A stretch of DNA of 64,000 nt from Pseudomonadota bacterium (GCA_023412495.1 JAEYNP010000014.1:1-64000); one strand, 5' to 3'. Shown: positions 10,401-18,272, counted from the stretch's first letter. The notes: a model not told the origin generated them from the letters alone. A program made the numbers and translations.

Positions 10401-10529
10401 ACCGATCTTCCGCTCGCGGATCAACTGCAGCCCCTGATCGAGCTTTTCCAGGGAGAACCACGGTTGGAGCAGGGCCCCTTCGGTCACGGGAAAGAACAGG
10501 GGAATGGGGCTATCCGGGAAATTGTACAT
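7482..10529 (-). CDS. SNF2-family DEAD/DEAH-box helicase with N-terminal SWIM-like zinc finger
   Basis: A 1015-residue ATP-dependent DNA translocase. Near the N-terminus C83-x2-C86-x8-C95-x-H97 forms a SWIM-type zinc-binding signature. The first helicase lobe carries LLADDMGLGKTHQGLALL (about 570-587) and the Walker B DEIQH (about 670). The second lobe has VVFSQYTGMLDLIE, LLAGGIGIDLTAARAVIHYD and the terminal ATARVHRMGQ motif typical of RapA/SNF2 proteins. This architecture is common in bacteria, but its role (transcription recycling, DNA repair or chromosome remodelling) is not settled. It follows osmC by 22 bp on the same strand and could share its transcript. No strong ribosome-binding site is visible. 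Confidence 0.92.
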   Translation of the reverse strand: MYNFPDSPIPLFFPVTEGALLQPWFSLEKLDQGLQLIRERKIGDFHCIRNATGALVDGEAPVILVFEKNTRLHQGFAIKDSHCSMCRRKKDRQGCAHEAALAILSLTQPASARAVPVPLGFGGSDWLKIGTFLFEWLNKMKAVVRQTETDGRTLIEMTSGEGLVRAVIPSSFADRGKLLLARRTAGSPEAPKAIALLDSQLQLLTMTPGEVTLAATGNSGIGWQRDSSFWHWLARMLYLRHGDTLPALHWNGATSRFSLNLGSELEPGSLTIVLPPEKTWELVKNIPLPSAPQILPPARECYRAFFNDENRLEVIPSLRLTDGRILSRQELAPRRFSSAYYLDGEGFLPVNRLAAEGIFKNPAASQAALPLLGFLQNEKTRASSFTVAANDIPAFLAANSAALSYPDNIVQEELRDLQIADLPDSLLVEDFEEEGGWCYLSCRYGLGNTSLRLADIAAAKKQELSCLPGRRWLKLDGTPLSWLYDLPEDRFTTDGSDRIRLSYREMLHLAALVPQLEARGRNSSLSPSLSRLLDPSLWSEDGGLEDMPAHLRPYQRNGLAWLSRLDHLGIGGLLADDMGLGKTHQGLALLRHAAQDGDRNGGNLLVICPASVLLNWAEKIDSFYSDLDYAVYYGPQRDLPAALTHRLVLTTYGIVRQDLDLLQPQAFDIILLDEIQHLKNPATAAHRAVRDLNGRIKIGLTGTPVENSLQDLRSLFDICLPGLLGSERQFERLYAEPISEGKNREVRDRLGRLIHPFILRRSRSQVLTELPPVIDDDRVCDLSDDQIALYREVISESGNELEELIEGTGAIPYMNILAVIARLKQICCHPCLVQGCDDPGEYQSGKWDLFIELAEELLEADLKFVVFSQYTGMLDLIESHLKRLGVPYGILKGDMAVGKRQKMIERFNTDPDCRVFCASLLAGGIGIDLTAARAVIHYDRWWNPAREEQATARVHRMGQKEVVQVFRLITKGTLEEKIHRLITAKRELVSSLIQEDEAGIIKQFDRRQLAELLRL

Positions 10530-10551
10530 CCAGTGGTTTTAGGGGTAAGGG

Positions 10552-10962
10552 TTAAGGTTTACCCGTAACAAACCGAATGGAAACGGCAATCCCTTCATGC
10601 AGGCTTCGCTTGACGGGACAGGCCGCCGCGGCCCTTTCGAGCTTTTGCAGCAGCAGCTCATTTAGCTTGTCCGGATAGAAGATGGTGAGGGCAATCGCCG
10701 AAATCATCTTCGGCTTTTGCGATAACGATTTTTCCACCGAGACCTTGAGCTTCTTCGAATCAAACCCCTCCCGCTCCAGGATGGTGTCGATGGAAGTGAG
10801 GATGCAGGAACCCAAGGCGGCCGAGATCAGGTCGGTGGAGGAAAAGGACCTGCCCCTTCCGCCATACTCCGGCGGAAGGTCGGTGATAATTTCCGTTGCG
10901 GCCAGGTCATGCCTGATCCGGCAACGCCCTTTCTCACAGAGGTCGAGAGTAAATCTGGACAT
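10552..10962 (-). CDS. OsmC/Ohr-family peroxide-reducing protein
   Basis: A 136-residue cytoplasmic protein of the OsmC superfamily, which reduces organic hydroperoxides through a Cys pair. The two redox cysteines are visible as Cys53 in AALGSCILTSID and Cys115 in AAAACPVKRSL. The GGRGRSFSSTDLISAALG segment before the first Cys is characteristic. The length is normal for the family. AAGGAG precedes the ATG. Sequence details place it with the broad OsmC group rather than clearly with Ohr. It is followed by the SNF2 helicase after 22 bp. Confidence 0.9.
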   Translation of the reverse strand: MSRFTLDLCEKGRCRIRHDLAATEIITDLPPEYGGRGRSFSSTDLISAALGSCILTSIDTILEREGFDSKKLKVSVEKSLSQKPKMISAIALTIFYPDKLNELLLQKLERAAAACPVKRSLHEGIAVSIRFVTGKP

Positions 10963-10980
10963 TATTTCTCCTTGGTTGTG

Positions 10981-11421
10981 TCAGCCTTGCCGGATCATCT
11001 TGTTGGCGATTACCGGTACGCCGTTGTAGGAAGTCTCGAACTCTTCAACAACTTTGAAACCGTACTGGATATACAGGTTCTTTGCCGACATGTTGGACCG
11101 GGCAACGTACAAGTGGGCCTGGCCGGGAATTCGAGTCAACAGGAACTCCAGCATGCATCTGCCGATGCCCTTGCCCCGCCAGTGGGGATGAACGAACAAG
11201 GCCCGGATCTCCGAACCGTATCTCGCACAATATCCAACGATACCGTCTTCTTCGCAGACATAGATCTCCGATTCCAGAAGCAGGCCGAGCCGCTTTTCGT
11301 CCCTGTCCAGGGGCAGGAACTCGAAAGGGGCCTCCTCGAAGCGCAGCTCATCGAGCTTTGCAGCCGAGTATATCGACTGAATCGCTGCATGGTCTTTTTC
11401 CGTATAAGCCCGAATATTCAT
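10981..11421 (-). CDS. GNAT-family N-acetyltransferase
   Basis: A 146-residue acetyl-CoA-dependent acyltransferase. The acetyl-CoA-binding motif A is seen as FVHPHWRGKGIGRCMLEFLL, followed by AHLYVARSNMSAKNLYIQYGF, the usual beta5-alpha4 region with the Asn/Tyr pattern. I start at the ATG at 11421 (MNIRAY...), the standard GNAT opening, with AAAGG upstream. An in-frame ATG at 11436 is possible. The substrate cannot be told from the sequence. It ends 18 bp before osmC on the same strand. Confidence 0.87.
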   Translation of the reverse strand: MNIRAYTEKDHAAIQSIYSAAKLDELRFEEAPFEFLPLDRDEKRLGLLLESEIYVCEEDGIVGYCARYGSEIRALFVHPHWRGKGIGRCMLEFLLTRIPGQAHLYVARSNMSAKNLYIQYGFKVVEEFETSYNGVPVIANKMIRQG

Positions 11422-11675
11422 TGCCTGCCTTTTCATTGCCGGACTTTTAGCAATCGTCTCGCAAACCTTTTACGCAGAAAGGAGCATAACTGCTTGCCAA
11501 AGGCAAGGACGGAATCTTGAACTCTGAACTTTGACCGCATCTTCTGCCAGCATTTTTGGCGGCGGCCGAGATGAAACGGGTGCTTGACTGACGGAAATTT
11601 TGTAGGGTGAGGGGCAAATACACGCGGAAACGTTCTTTGGGAAACGTATGGTGACAACGACAAACGGTGGGCACA

Positions 11676-12452
11676 ATGAGGCAGCAGAGCAGGAAAAAGG
11701 TAACGGTAAGAGGCAAGGTCATCGGCGGCCCCCGGCCATTGGTATGTTTACCGCTGGTGGCAAAGGAGAAGAAGGCTCTCGGCCATGAGGCGGGCGAGCT
11801 GATTGCGCTGCAGCCGGATATGCTGGAGTGGCGGGTCGATGCCTTCACCGGAGCGGAAGATGTGGAGAGCTGTCTGTCGGCCCTGCGGGAGCTGCGGACG
11901 ATCGTCGGCGAGACACCGCTCATCTTCACCAGCCGCATCGACAGGGAAGGCGGCATGCAAAAGATTTCGCAGCAAAGCCGCCTGGCGCTGATCATCCGGG
12001 CGATGGAATCCGGCTTGATCGATCTGGTCGATGTCGAACTCTGCAACGAGCGGGAGTTCATCGAAGAGGTCGGTGCAAAAGCTAGAGAGTATGATGTGAA
12101 ACTGATCCTCTCCTACCACAATTTTCGTGAAACCCCGTCGGAAGAATCCCTGGCGGCAAAGCTTAAAGAGGCGGAAAGGTTGGGAGCGGATATCGCAAAG
12201 ATTGCCGTCATGCCGAACGATTACGGCGACGTGCTCACCCTGCTGTCCGCGACTAACAAGGCGAGAAACGGATTGGTGGCCATCCCCATGGTCACCATCT
12301 CCATGGGCGATGCCGGCAGGATCAGCAGAATCGCCGGCGGCCTCTTCGGGTCGGACATCACCTTCGGCGCGGGCCGGGATGCCTCCGCGCCGGGGCAGCT
12401 GGCTTTTCACGATCTGAAGGCGGGGTTGGCCCTGCTGTACGGCGCGGAGTAG
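11676..12452 (+). CDS. aroD: 3-dehydroquinate dehydratase, type I
   Basis: Dehydrates 3-dehydroquinate to 3-dehydroshikimate in the shikimate pathway through a Schiff base. The catalytic His and Lys are visible as His148 in LILSYHNF and Lys175 in GADIAKIAVMP. EWRVD near residue 51 and TSRIDREGG near 85 are conserved substrate contacts, and the C-terminal FGAGRDASAPGQ loop is typical. The start is uncertain: I use the ATG at 11676, but an in-frame GTG at 11667 would add three residues, and no clear Shine-Dalgarno is seen for either. It faces shikimate kinase convergently, so two shikimate genes lie together. Confidence 0.93.
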   Translation: MRQQSRKKVTVRGKVIGGPRPLVCLPLVAKEKKALGHEAGELIALQPDMLEWRVDAFTGAEDVESCLSALRELRTIVGETPLIFTSRIDREGGMQKISQQSRLALIIRAMESGLIDLVDVELCNEREFIEEVGAKAREYDVKLILSYHNFRETPSEESLAAKLKEAERLGADIAKIAVMPNDYGDVLTLLSATNKARNGLVAIPMVTISMGDAGRISRIAGGLFGSDITFGAGRDASAPGQLAFHDLKAGLALLYGAE

Positions 12453-12535
12453 CGCCAGAGAAAGATTGTAAGCGTTCAGCCTCAGCTTTCAGCAAAAGCA
12501 GGAAATTCAACGGCACAGCTTAAAGCCGTGAACAT

Positions 12536-13066
12536 TCAAAATAGGTTGATTCTTACTGCTTGGAATCGGGAGAGAATTTCCCGCATCACTTCCTGCGGCT
12601 TTTTCCCGGAAGTGCTGATCTGGGGGAATCGGGCGTAGCCTTCTTCCCGCTCCCGGGTCAGTTCGACGATGCGGGCCATGGGGTCGGGGGCGTCGAGCAG
12701 CGGCCGGGTGCCTTGGGTGCTCCTGGTAACCCGCCGGAGTATTTCCTCGGGCTTGGCCGCAAGGCAGAAGACGGCCCCGCTCATGCCGAGGGCCCTGGCG
12801 TTATCGGGGTCGAGCATCAGCCTGCCGCCGGTGGCGATGACCATTCCTTCCCCGGCGCCCAGTTCCCGGGCGATCGTGGCCTCGAGCGCACGGAATTCGG
12901 CTTCGCCCCTGGTTTTGAAGATTTCCGGAATGGACATGCCCGACCGTTCTTCGATCAGGTGGTCGGTGTCAATGAAGGCGTATCGCAATTGCCGGGCCAG
13001 GAGTTTGCCGACGGTGGTCTTGCCGCAACCCATGAATCCGGTGAGGATGATATTCGGTTTGTGCAT
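12536..13066 (-). CDS. aroK: Shikimate kinase
   Basis: Phosphorylates shikimate with ATP on the way to chorismate. The 176-residue protein begins NIILTGFMGCGKTT, with the P-loop at residues 10-18, then IDTDHLIEER for shikimate binding, GEAEFRALE with the conserved Arg59, ATGGRLML with the Gly-Gly pair at 80-81, and a lid QGTRPLL. The ATG at 13066 gives the standard family N-terminus. The upstream start at 13114 adds 16 unconserved residues. No good ribosome-binding site is evident for either. It is convergent with aroD, 83 bp apart. Confidence 0.93.
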   Translation of the reverse strand: MHKPNIILTGFMGCGKTTVGKLLARQLRYAFIDTDHLIEERSGMSIPEIFKTRGEAEFRALEATIARELGAGEGMVIATGGRLMLDPDNARALGMSGAVFCLAAKPEEILRRVTRSTQGTRPLLDAPDPMARIVELTREREEGYARFPQISTSGKKPQEVMREILSRFQAVRINLF

Positions 13067-13129
13067 TCTTGGGAGATTTTTTCGGGAGAGGCAGGGCGGC
13101 GGCCGTGTCGACATTACCGCCCGCCTTTG

Positions 13130-13831
13130 TCAGCCTTCTTCTTCGATAAAATTCTGGACCGCCTTGCTGAGTCCGAGGGCCGCTGCCAGCTGATCGAGCC
13201 AGCTACGCTCCGCCTCGGTGTCGATGGCGATGGTGCCTGCCGCCAGAATATACATGGTCCGGGCAACCGAGGGATCGGTGATGCCTGCCGTCAACTCGGC
13301 GATGGACTTCGGTTTGTGCAGTTCGTCCAGGAGAAACATCCTCTCCTCCCGGGAGAGCCCCGCCTTTCCGGCCCGTTCGAGGATGGCCTGTTCTTCCGCC
13401 GCATCGAGGGTGCCGTCGGCGTGGGCGGCGGCGATCATCACCTGGATCAGGCGAGTGGCCAACTCCTCGGTATTCCCCTCGACCACGGCAGGGGTTGCCG
13501 GCGGCGGGGTGGCGACCGGGGGAGGCGTCTGGGGCGGCGGGGGAGGAGGTTGTGCCGGCCCTCCCCAGTTGGGCTGCGGGGCCGACCAATTGGGTTGGGA
13601 AGGTGGCTGATGGGGCGGCGGGTAGGCTTGCGCAGGGTATCCCGTCGGCGACTGACGCTGCTTATCTTTTAAAATTTCCATTGCGCCGACGCCGAGACCG
13701 ATGACGGTCATGAGGCCGGCCCCCGAAGAGAGGCTGCCGAGCAGGGAACTCTTGTGTTTCTTCTTTTTGTGTGTCCCCGTTCCAATTACTTCGTGAAGAA
13801 CTTTTCCCAACAATTTTTCGGCATTGAACAT
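13130..13831 (-). CDS. DUF533/TerB-like membrane-associated protein
   Basis: A 233-residue protein in three parts. The N-terminal region contains a Gly-rich hydrophobic stretch (about 37-53, GAGLMTVIGLGVGAMEIL). A long proline-rich linker spans about 62-112. The helical C-terminal domain of about 115 residues has the HADGTLDAAEEQAILERA and acidic-turn pattern of the DUF533/TerB fold. These match YebE-like inner-membrane proteins of unknown function. The TerB resemblance suggests metal or stress association, but nothing here proves it. It is on the same strand as and upstream of aroK by 63 bp. Confidence 0.75.
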   Translation of the reverse strand: MFNAEKLLGKVLHEVIGTGTHKKKKHKSSLLGSLSSGAGLMTVIGLGVGAMEILKDKQRQSPTGYPAQAYPPPHQPPSQPNWSAPQPNWGGPAQPPPPPPQTPPPVATPPPATPAVVEGNTEELATRLIQVMIAAAHADGTLDAAEEQAILERAGKAGLSREERMFLLDELHKPKSIAELTAGITDPSVARTMYILAAGTIAIDTEAERSWLDQLAAALGLSKAVQNFIEEEG

Positions 13832-14095
13832 AGTTACTTCTGCAGGTTGAAGGCTGAGATGAAGCCGTCCCGAGACAGTCGGTCACGGCAGGAGCGAATT
13901 TCGCCCCCCACGGAGGGACTCTTAACTGGTCACGGGAAAAACTATAACAGCCTTTTGCCGAAAGGCAAATCGAATACCGAGCGGGGTAGTAGGCGGACAG
14001 GTGCGATCGGGGCCTCGGGCACAATAAATCTTGCCCGTAAATCCTACACTGTGGTATACAGTTGCATCAGATTTTAATTCCACTTCATAGGTTTC

Positions 14096-14506
14096 ATGGG
14101 ATCGCATCACGCAAAGACCCTTTATCTGCTGCTTTTTCTCATCATCTTTGTGGTCGCCGACGGGTATGCCTGCGAGACCCAGACCGAGCCGCAGAACCTT
14201 GTCGAGGGGCATTCCTGCTGCTCCGTATCCGATGCTGAAAAGACCTTGCTGCCGGCAGCAAAAGCCTCAACCTGGCCGGATGTTTCGAATTGCGAGGGCA
14301 AGGTCTGCTGTTGCTGCAGTTCCGGCCGGGCCCCGTCCGCCGCGACAAATCTGAGAGGCGGGAGCGACCAGCCTTCGTTACGGCTTCCCCCCGGTACTCT
14401 CTCCTCGCCGGTCACCTTCCCTCCCGTAGCGGCCTCCATCCCACATCGACCGCCGCTCATCCCCTTCCCTCCGTTGTACATCCGCAATTGCACCTTCCTC
14501 ATTTGA
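14096..14506 (+). CDS. Putative secreted Cys-rich protein
   Basis: I do not recognise this 136-residue protein. Residues 8-25 form a hydrophobic signal-type segment ending near ADGYAC. After it come six further cysteines clustered as HSCC and VCCCC with a single Cys between, then a proline-rich tail. A CCCC run followed by SSGR suggests metal binding. There is no strong ribosome-binding site, so the reading is moderately secure. It precedes a DUF2318 protein, an FtsX-like permease and an ABC ATPase on the same strand (gap 115 bp), so a periplasmic metal-handling role linked to that transporter is a reasonable guess. Confidence 0.5.
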   Translation: MGSHHAKTLYLLLFLIIFVVADGYACETQTEPQNLVEGHSCCSVSDAEKTLLPAAKASTWPDVSNCEGKVCCCCSSGRAPSAATNLRGGSDQPSLRLPPGTLSSPVTFPPVAASIPHRPPLIPFPPLYIRNCTFLI

Positions 14507-14621
14507 TACTGCCGTTTCTTTCCACTGAAGTTTGAGAGAAATGCCGGATTTTCGGCATGAAATTCCCGCGGCCGCGGTCCGGCCGCAATCGTGGTTAAAC
14601 TCATTGTAGCGAGGAAGTATT

Positions 14622-15089
14622 ATGATGAAGAGTATCTTGTTGGGTGTATTGCTCGTAATTACCGCCGCGGTGGTCGGAGGAATGATGTTTCCGGTTGATG
14701 GCAGTTCCTTCAACCTCTTTTCCCGGTACACGGCGGTCAAGGAGATGAACGGCGAAATTCGCCTTCCCCTCGCCGAGGTGAGCGACGGCAAGGCCCACTA
14801 TTATTCCTATCAGGATGGCGGGAAGGACATCAAATTTTTCGTCGTCAAAAGCCCCGACGGGGTAGTCCGGGCGGCCTTCGATGCCTGCGATGTCTGTTTT
14901 CCGGAGAAGAAAGGCTACAGCCAGGAGGGCGACTTCATGGTCTGCATCAACTGCGGCCGCAAATTCCATTCGACTCAGGTGAATGTGGTGGCAGGAGGCT
15001 GCAATCCGGCGCCCCTGGCGAGACGGACGGACGGCGAGTTCCTGGTTATCCTCGCCGCCGATATCAAACCCGGTGCGCGGTTCTTCTAG
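14622..15089 (+). CDS. DUF2318 (Fe-S/metal-binding) membrane-anchored protein
   Basis: A 155-residue protein with an N-terminal membrane anchor or signal (residues 3-22) and a periplasmic DUF2318 domain. The domain carries the paired motif CDVC and CINC about 20 residues apart, followed by a GRKFHS segment and a further Cys. DUF2318 proteins commonly accompany FtsX-type permeases and LolD-type ATPases, as in the Campylobacter p19 iron-uptake region (Cj1660 and neighbours). The same arrangement follows here (permease 9 bp downstream). GAGG precedes tandem ATGs at 14622 and 14625. Probable function: metal or electron handling for the adjacent transporter. Confidence 0.82.
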   Translation: MMKSILLGVLLVITAAVVGGMMFPVDGSSFNLFSRYTAVKEMNGEIRLPLAEVSDGKAHYYSYQDGGKDIKFFVVKSPDGVVRAAFDACDVCFPEKKGYSQEGDFMVCINCGRKFHSTQVNVVAGGCNPAPLARRTDGEFLVILAADIKPGARFF

Positions 15090-15098
15090 GAGGCGGAG

Positions 15099-16262
15099 AT
15101 GAACATCCTGACCATTCCCGCCCGGAACATCCGGCGAAAGCCGGCCAAGACCCTGCTTCTGCTCCTGGTTTTCACCCTCGGCGTGATGTCGATCGTGACG
15201 CTCTACCAGGTGTCGCTGGTTGTCGGGCACAACTTCGAGAAAAAGCTCACCGCCTTCGGTGCCAACATCGTCATCTCCCCGGTCCGCGAGACCCTCAACA
15301 TCGGCTACGGCGGCTTTCAGATGGGCGAGATGCTGGTCGATTTCGAGTATCTGCCGGAAGAGGAGACGCTGAAAGCCATCCGCGCCATCCCCCTCCACGA
15401 TCGTATCAGCGCCGTGGCTCCCAAACTGGTGACGATGGCCCGGATGGGCACCGAGGCGGTTGCTGTGGTCGGCGTCCGCTGGCCGGAGGAGCGAGGGATC
15501 AAAAGTTACTGGGCGGCCGACGGCCGGTTCCCGGAACGCGCCGACGAGGTGCTGATCGGCAGCAAGGTCTCCGCCCGCCTGGGATTGACCAAGGACGGCA
15601 GGACAACCCTCTTCGGTCGGGAGTTTACCGTCTCCGGGACTCTCTACGAAACCGGCAGCGACGACGATACGGTGATCCTCATGGATCTCGCCGCCCTGCA
15701 GCAGCTCATGAACAAGCCGGGGGCGGCGAGTTTCATCGAGGTTTCCGCCCTCTGCGCCGGCTGCCCCATCGAGGATATCGTCGCCCAGCTTCGCGCCGGG
15801 CTGCCCCACACCGAGGTGAAGGCACTCCAGCATATCGTCAACCAGCGCATGGCCTCCGTTCATTTCATCCGCAATCTGGCGCTTGCCGTCAGTTTGGTCA
15901 TCCTGGTGACCGCGGGGGCAATGGTCGGGCTGTCCATGTTGTCGGCGGTAGGCGAACGCAAAAAGGATATCGGCATCCTCCGGTCGCTTGGCTACGGCAA
16001 AGGCCAGGTCTTCGCCATCTTCTGCCTGGAGGCTGGGTTTATCGGGGCAGTGGCCGGTTTGGTCGGGTACGTTTCGGGATTCTCGGCAAGTTTCAAGGTT
16101 CTTGAGCTGCTTCACCTGGGCGAGGGCATGGCGCCCTCGTTTTCACTGCTTCACCTGTCGGCGGTCGGCCTCTTCTTCGGCCTGGTGACCGTGGCGGCCG
16201 CCCTCTATCCTTCCTGGAAGGGTGCCGGCATCGAACCCTCGGCCGCCCTCGTCGCCCTGTAA
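15099..16262 (+). CDS. FtsX/MacB-like ABC transporter permease
   Basis: A 387-residue inner-membrane permease with MacB/FtsX topology. One transmembrane helix lies at about 15-37, then a large periplasmic domain (about 40-260), then three C-terminal helices at about 265-285, 310-335 and 350-375 in the FtsX domain. The conserved RKKDIGILRSLGYGKGQVFAIF loop is present. GGAGG precedes the ATG, and the gene is 9 bp after the DUF2318 gene and 15 bp before the ATPase, so the three form one operon. It would move a substrate, or transmit force, across the inner membrane with the downstream ATPase. The context points to metal uptake rather than lipoprotein release. Confidence 0.88.
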   Translation: MNILTIPARNIRRKPAKTLLLLLVFTLGVMSIVTLYQVSLVVGHNFEKKLTAFGANIVISPVRETLNIGYGGFQMGEMLVDFEYLPEEETLKAIRAIPLHDRISAVAPKLVTMARMGTEAVAVVGVRWPEERGIKSYWAADGRFPERADEVLIGSKVSARLGLTKDGRTTLFGREFTVSGTLYETGSDDDTVILMDLAALQQLMNKPGAASFIEVSALCAGCPIEDIVAQLRAGLPHTEVKALQHIVNQRMASVHFIRNLALAVSLVILVTAGAMVGLSMLSAVGERKKDIGILRSLGYGKGQVFAIFCLEAGFIGAVAGLVGYVSGFSASFKVLELLHLGEGMAPSFSLLHLSAVGLFFGLVTVAAALYPSWKGAGIEPSAALVAL

Positions 16263-16277
16263 TGTCTGGAGGCAATC

Positions 16278-16943
16278 ATGTTGAGTGCAAGAAATATCGT
16301 GAAGAACTATGCCTTCGACGGCAAGACGGTGCCGGTGCTGAAGGGAGTGTCCATTGATGTGGCCGACGGCGAATTCGTCGCAGTCGTCGGACGATCGGGG
16401 TCAGGCAAAACCACCCTGCTCCATGTCCTCGCCACCCTCGTCCAGCCGGATGAAGGGGAGCTGCGCTTCGGCGACCACGACCTGCGCCGCATGCCGGAAA
16501 AAAGCCTCAACCGGCTCCGGCAGGCGGATTTTTCCGTGATCTTTCAATTCCACCATCTCCTGCCCTATCTGACGGTGCTTGAAAACACGCTGCTGTCCTT
16601 CATGAATTCGGTGAAACCGGTCGGCAAGGAGACGGTGGAGAGGGCCCACCACTGCCTCGAACGGGTCGGGTTGGCGGATAAGGCCGACCGGCTGCCGGGT
16701 AAGCTCTCCGGGGGTGAGCAGCAGCGGGTGGCGATCGCCAGGGCCCTGGCGAAATCCTCCAGGGTGATCTTTGCCGACGAGCCGACCGGCAGCCTTGACA
16801 AGGCCACGGGCGAGCAGATCATGGAACTGCTGGCCGGCCTGCACCGGGACGGCATGTCCCTGGTGATGGTCACCCACGAGCCTGAATATGCAAGGCTTGC
16901 CCAGCGAACGATAGAGATCGAGGATGGTTTGATTCGGGATTGA
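16278..16943 (+). CDS. LolD/MacB-type ABC transporter ATP-binding protein
   Basis: A 221-residue ATPase with Walker A GRSGSGKTT (about 36-44), the Q-loop FQFHHLLPYLT, the signature LSGGEQQRVAIARAL, Walker B VIFADEPTGSLD and switch His in MVTHEP. It belongs to the LolD/MacB clade, which pairs with FtsX-like permeases, and its partner is encoded 15 bp upstream. No periplasmic LolA/LolE-type genes are nearby. The gene ends just before an inverted set of heptamer repeats that separates it from the convergent tatD. Confidence 0.92.
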   Translation: MLSARNIVKNYAFDGKTVPVLKGVSIDVADGEFVAVVGRSGSGKTTLLHVLATLVQPDEGELRFGDHDLRRMPEKSLNRLRQADFSVIFQFHHLLPYLTVLENTLLSFMNSVKPVGKETVERAHHCLERVGLADKADRLPGKLSGGEQQRVAIARALAKSSRVIFADEPTGSLDKATGEQIMELLAGLHRDGMSLVMVTHEPEYARLAQRTIEIEDGLIRD

Positions 16944-16949
16944 AAACAA

Positions 16950-17100
16950 GGACTGAGGACTGAGTTATGAGGACTGAGTAATTTTGCTTTGCTTTTCAAA
17001 GCGTATTCTTTATTTTTCCTCAGTCCTCAGTCCTCAGTCCTCAGTCCTCAGTCCTCAGTCCTCAGTCCTCAGTCCTCAGTCCTCAGTCCTCAGTCCTCAG
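16950..17100. repeat. Heptamer repeat array (TCCTCAG x12) with inverted left arm
   Basis: Positions 17017-17100 hold twelve perfect copies of TCCTCAG. About 40 bp to the left, 16950-16978 carries the same motif in inverse orientation (GGACTGAGGACTGAG, then TGAGGACTGAG). Opposed arms between two convergent genes could fold into a long hairpin and act as a two-way terminator. The right end of the array supplies the tatD stop codon (17097-17099). The perfect copies suggest recent slippage and likely strain-to-strain length variation. Confidence 0.9.
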
Positions 17101-17867
17101 TCCTTCAGCTTCAGGACGCGCCGGGCATTTTCGGTGGTATAGGAAGCAGCGATCTCCCGCGGCTCCCCGCGCAACTCGGCCAGCGCATCCAGCACCTCGG
17201 GCAGATACTCCGGCAGGTTGCTCTCACCCTTGTGGCCGGCCGGCGGAATGTCAGGGGCGTCCGTCTCGATTACCAGGGAATCCCGGGGCAGTTCCGCCGC
17301 AATCTGCCGGATTTTTCTTGCTCGGTCGTAGGTGAGGGTGCCGCAGACGCTGATGCAGAAGCCCATCCGGATAAAGTGATGGGCCTGCTGCAGGCTGCCG
17401 TTATAGGCGTGAACGATTCCGCCGTATGGAAAGCGCTTCCGCCTGAGCGTGGCGAGGACCTGGTCGTGGGCCTTGCGGACGTGCAGGAGAACCGGCAGCC
17501 TGTTTTGCGAGGCGATCTGCAGCTGGGCCTCGAAGAGCTGTTGCTGCACGGATCGGTTGAGATTGTCGACGAAATAGTCGAGGCCGATCTCACCGATGGC
17601 CACAACCCCGTCCTGTCCCGCAAGCTCTGAGAGTTCCTTGAGGTGCTCGGCACGATGCCGGGCAAGGTACATGGGATGGAGGCCCGGGGCGGCGTGGAGT
17701 CCCTCGACCCGGCGGCTGAGATCCATCATGCGGCCCCATCCCGCCCGCGTCACACCCGGAAAGATAAAGTCTCGCACGCCTGCTGCCTTCGCCCGACCAA
17801 GCGTCTCCTCGAAGCGGGGGAAACACTCCTCTATATCGAGATGACAATGGGTGTCGACCAGTTCCAT
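17097..17867 (-). CDS. tatD: TatD-family metal-dependent hydrolase/DNase
   Basis: A 256-residue TIM-barrel hydrolase. Metal ligands are visible: the HxH pair (His7, His9) in DTHCHLD, Glu in GEIGLDY, His in LLHVRKAHD, His in GIVHAYNGS and Asp in IETDAPDIPP. The family has 3'-5' exonuclease/DNase activity and helps repair oxidised DNA. Despite its name it is not needed for Tat export. The stop codon TGA lies inside the heptamer repeat array, so slippage there could alter the 3' untranslated region but hardly the protein. It converges on the ABC transporter operon. Confidence 0.92.
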   Translation of the reverse strand: MELVDTHCHLDIEECFPRFEETLGRAKAAGVRDFIFPGVTRAGWGRMMDLSRRVEGLHAAPGLHPMYLARHRAEHLKELSELAGQDGVVAIGEIGLDYFVDNLNRSVQQQLFEAQLQIASQNRLPVLLHVRKAHDQVLATLRRKRFPYGGIVHAYNGSLQQAHHFIRMGFCISVCGTLTYDRARKIRQIAAELPRDSLVIETDAPDIPPAGHKGESNLPEYLPEVLDALAELRGEPREIAASYTTENARRVLKLKD

Positions 17868-18272
17868 CGGTTTTTATTTGGGTAATAGCAGGGTTGTTGC
17901 GGCCAAGGGCCAAGCGGCCCTCATTATATCATCTTCCGATGATCGGGCGAGCGGTGATCGCATAGAATCGTGATCCGAACTACGGATCTCTGGGCTATCT
18001 ATTTGATATGATATTTTTTTCCAGTAAAAAAACATTGTCCTGGTCCGGGAAACGGGCTAGGTTCTGCCGTTGCGGACTAAGGGGTCTTACGAAATACCTG
18101 AAACAATCGTTTCCATTTCGTAACGGCCCCTTTACTCCTCAAGGGAGTACTGAACAGGGTGCCGATCCGCTGAATGAAATATTGTCTTTAATTGTACTTG
18201 CATTGGTTCAAGATGTTTTTAGTAGGCAAGCGGCATCTCGGGACCAGGCTCCAATTACCCGGAGGAAGGCGT
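17868..18272. other. 405-bp intergenic region before the hybrid kinase
   Basis: No credible gene is seen between the divergent tatD and hybrid kinase starts, so both promoters must lie here. At about 18131-18158 there is a short hairpin module (TACTCCTCAAGGGAGTACTGAA) closely resembling a segment inserted in the dispersed repeat at 56249-56275. In-frame starts upstream of 18273 (for example TTG 18192) lack a good ribosome-binding site. Confidence 0.45.

Noticed and set aside
17017..17100. Repeat array considered as CRISPR
   Set aside because: The units are 7 bp, contiguous and without spacers, and no cas genes are nearby.
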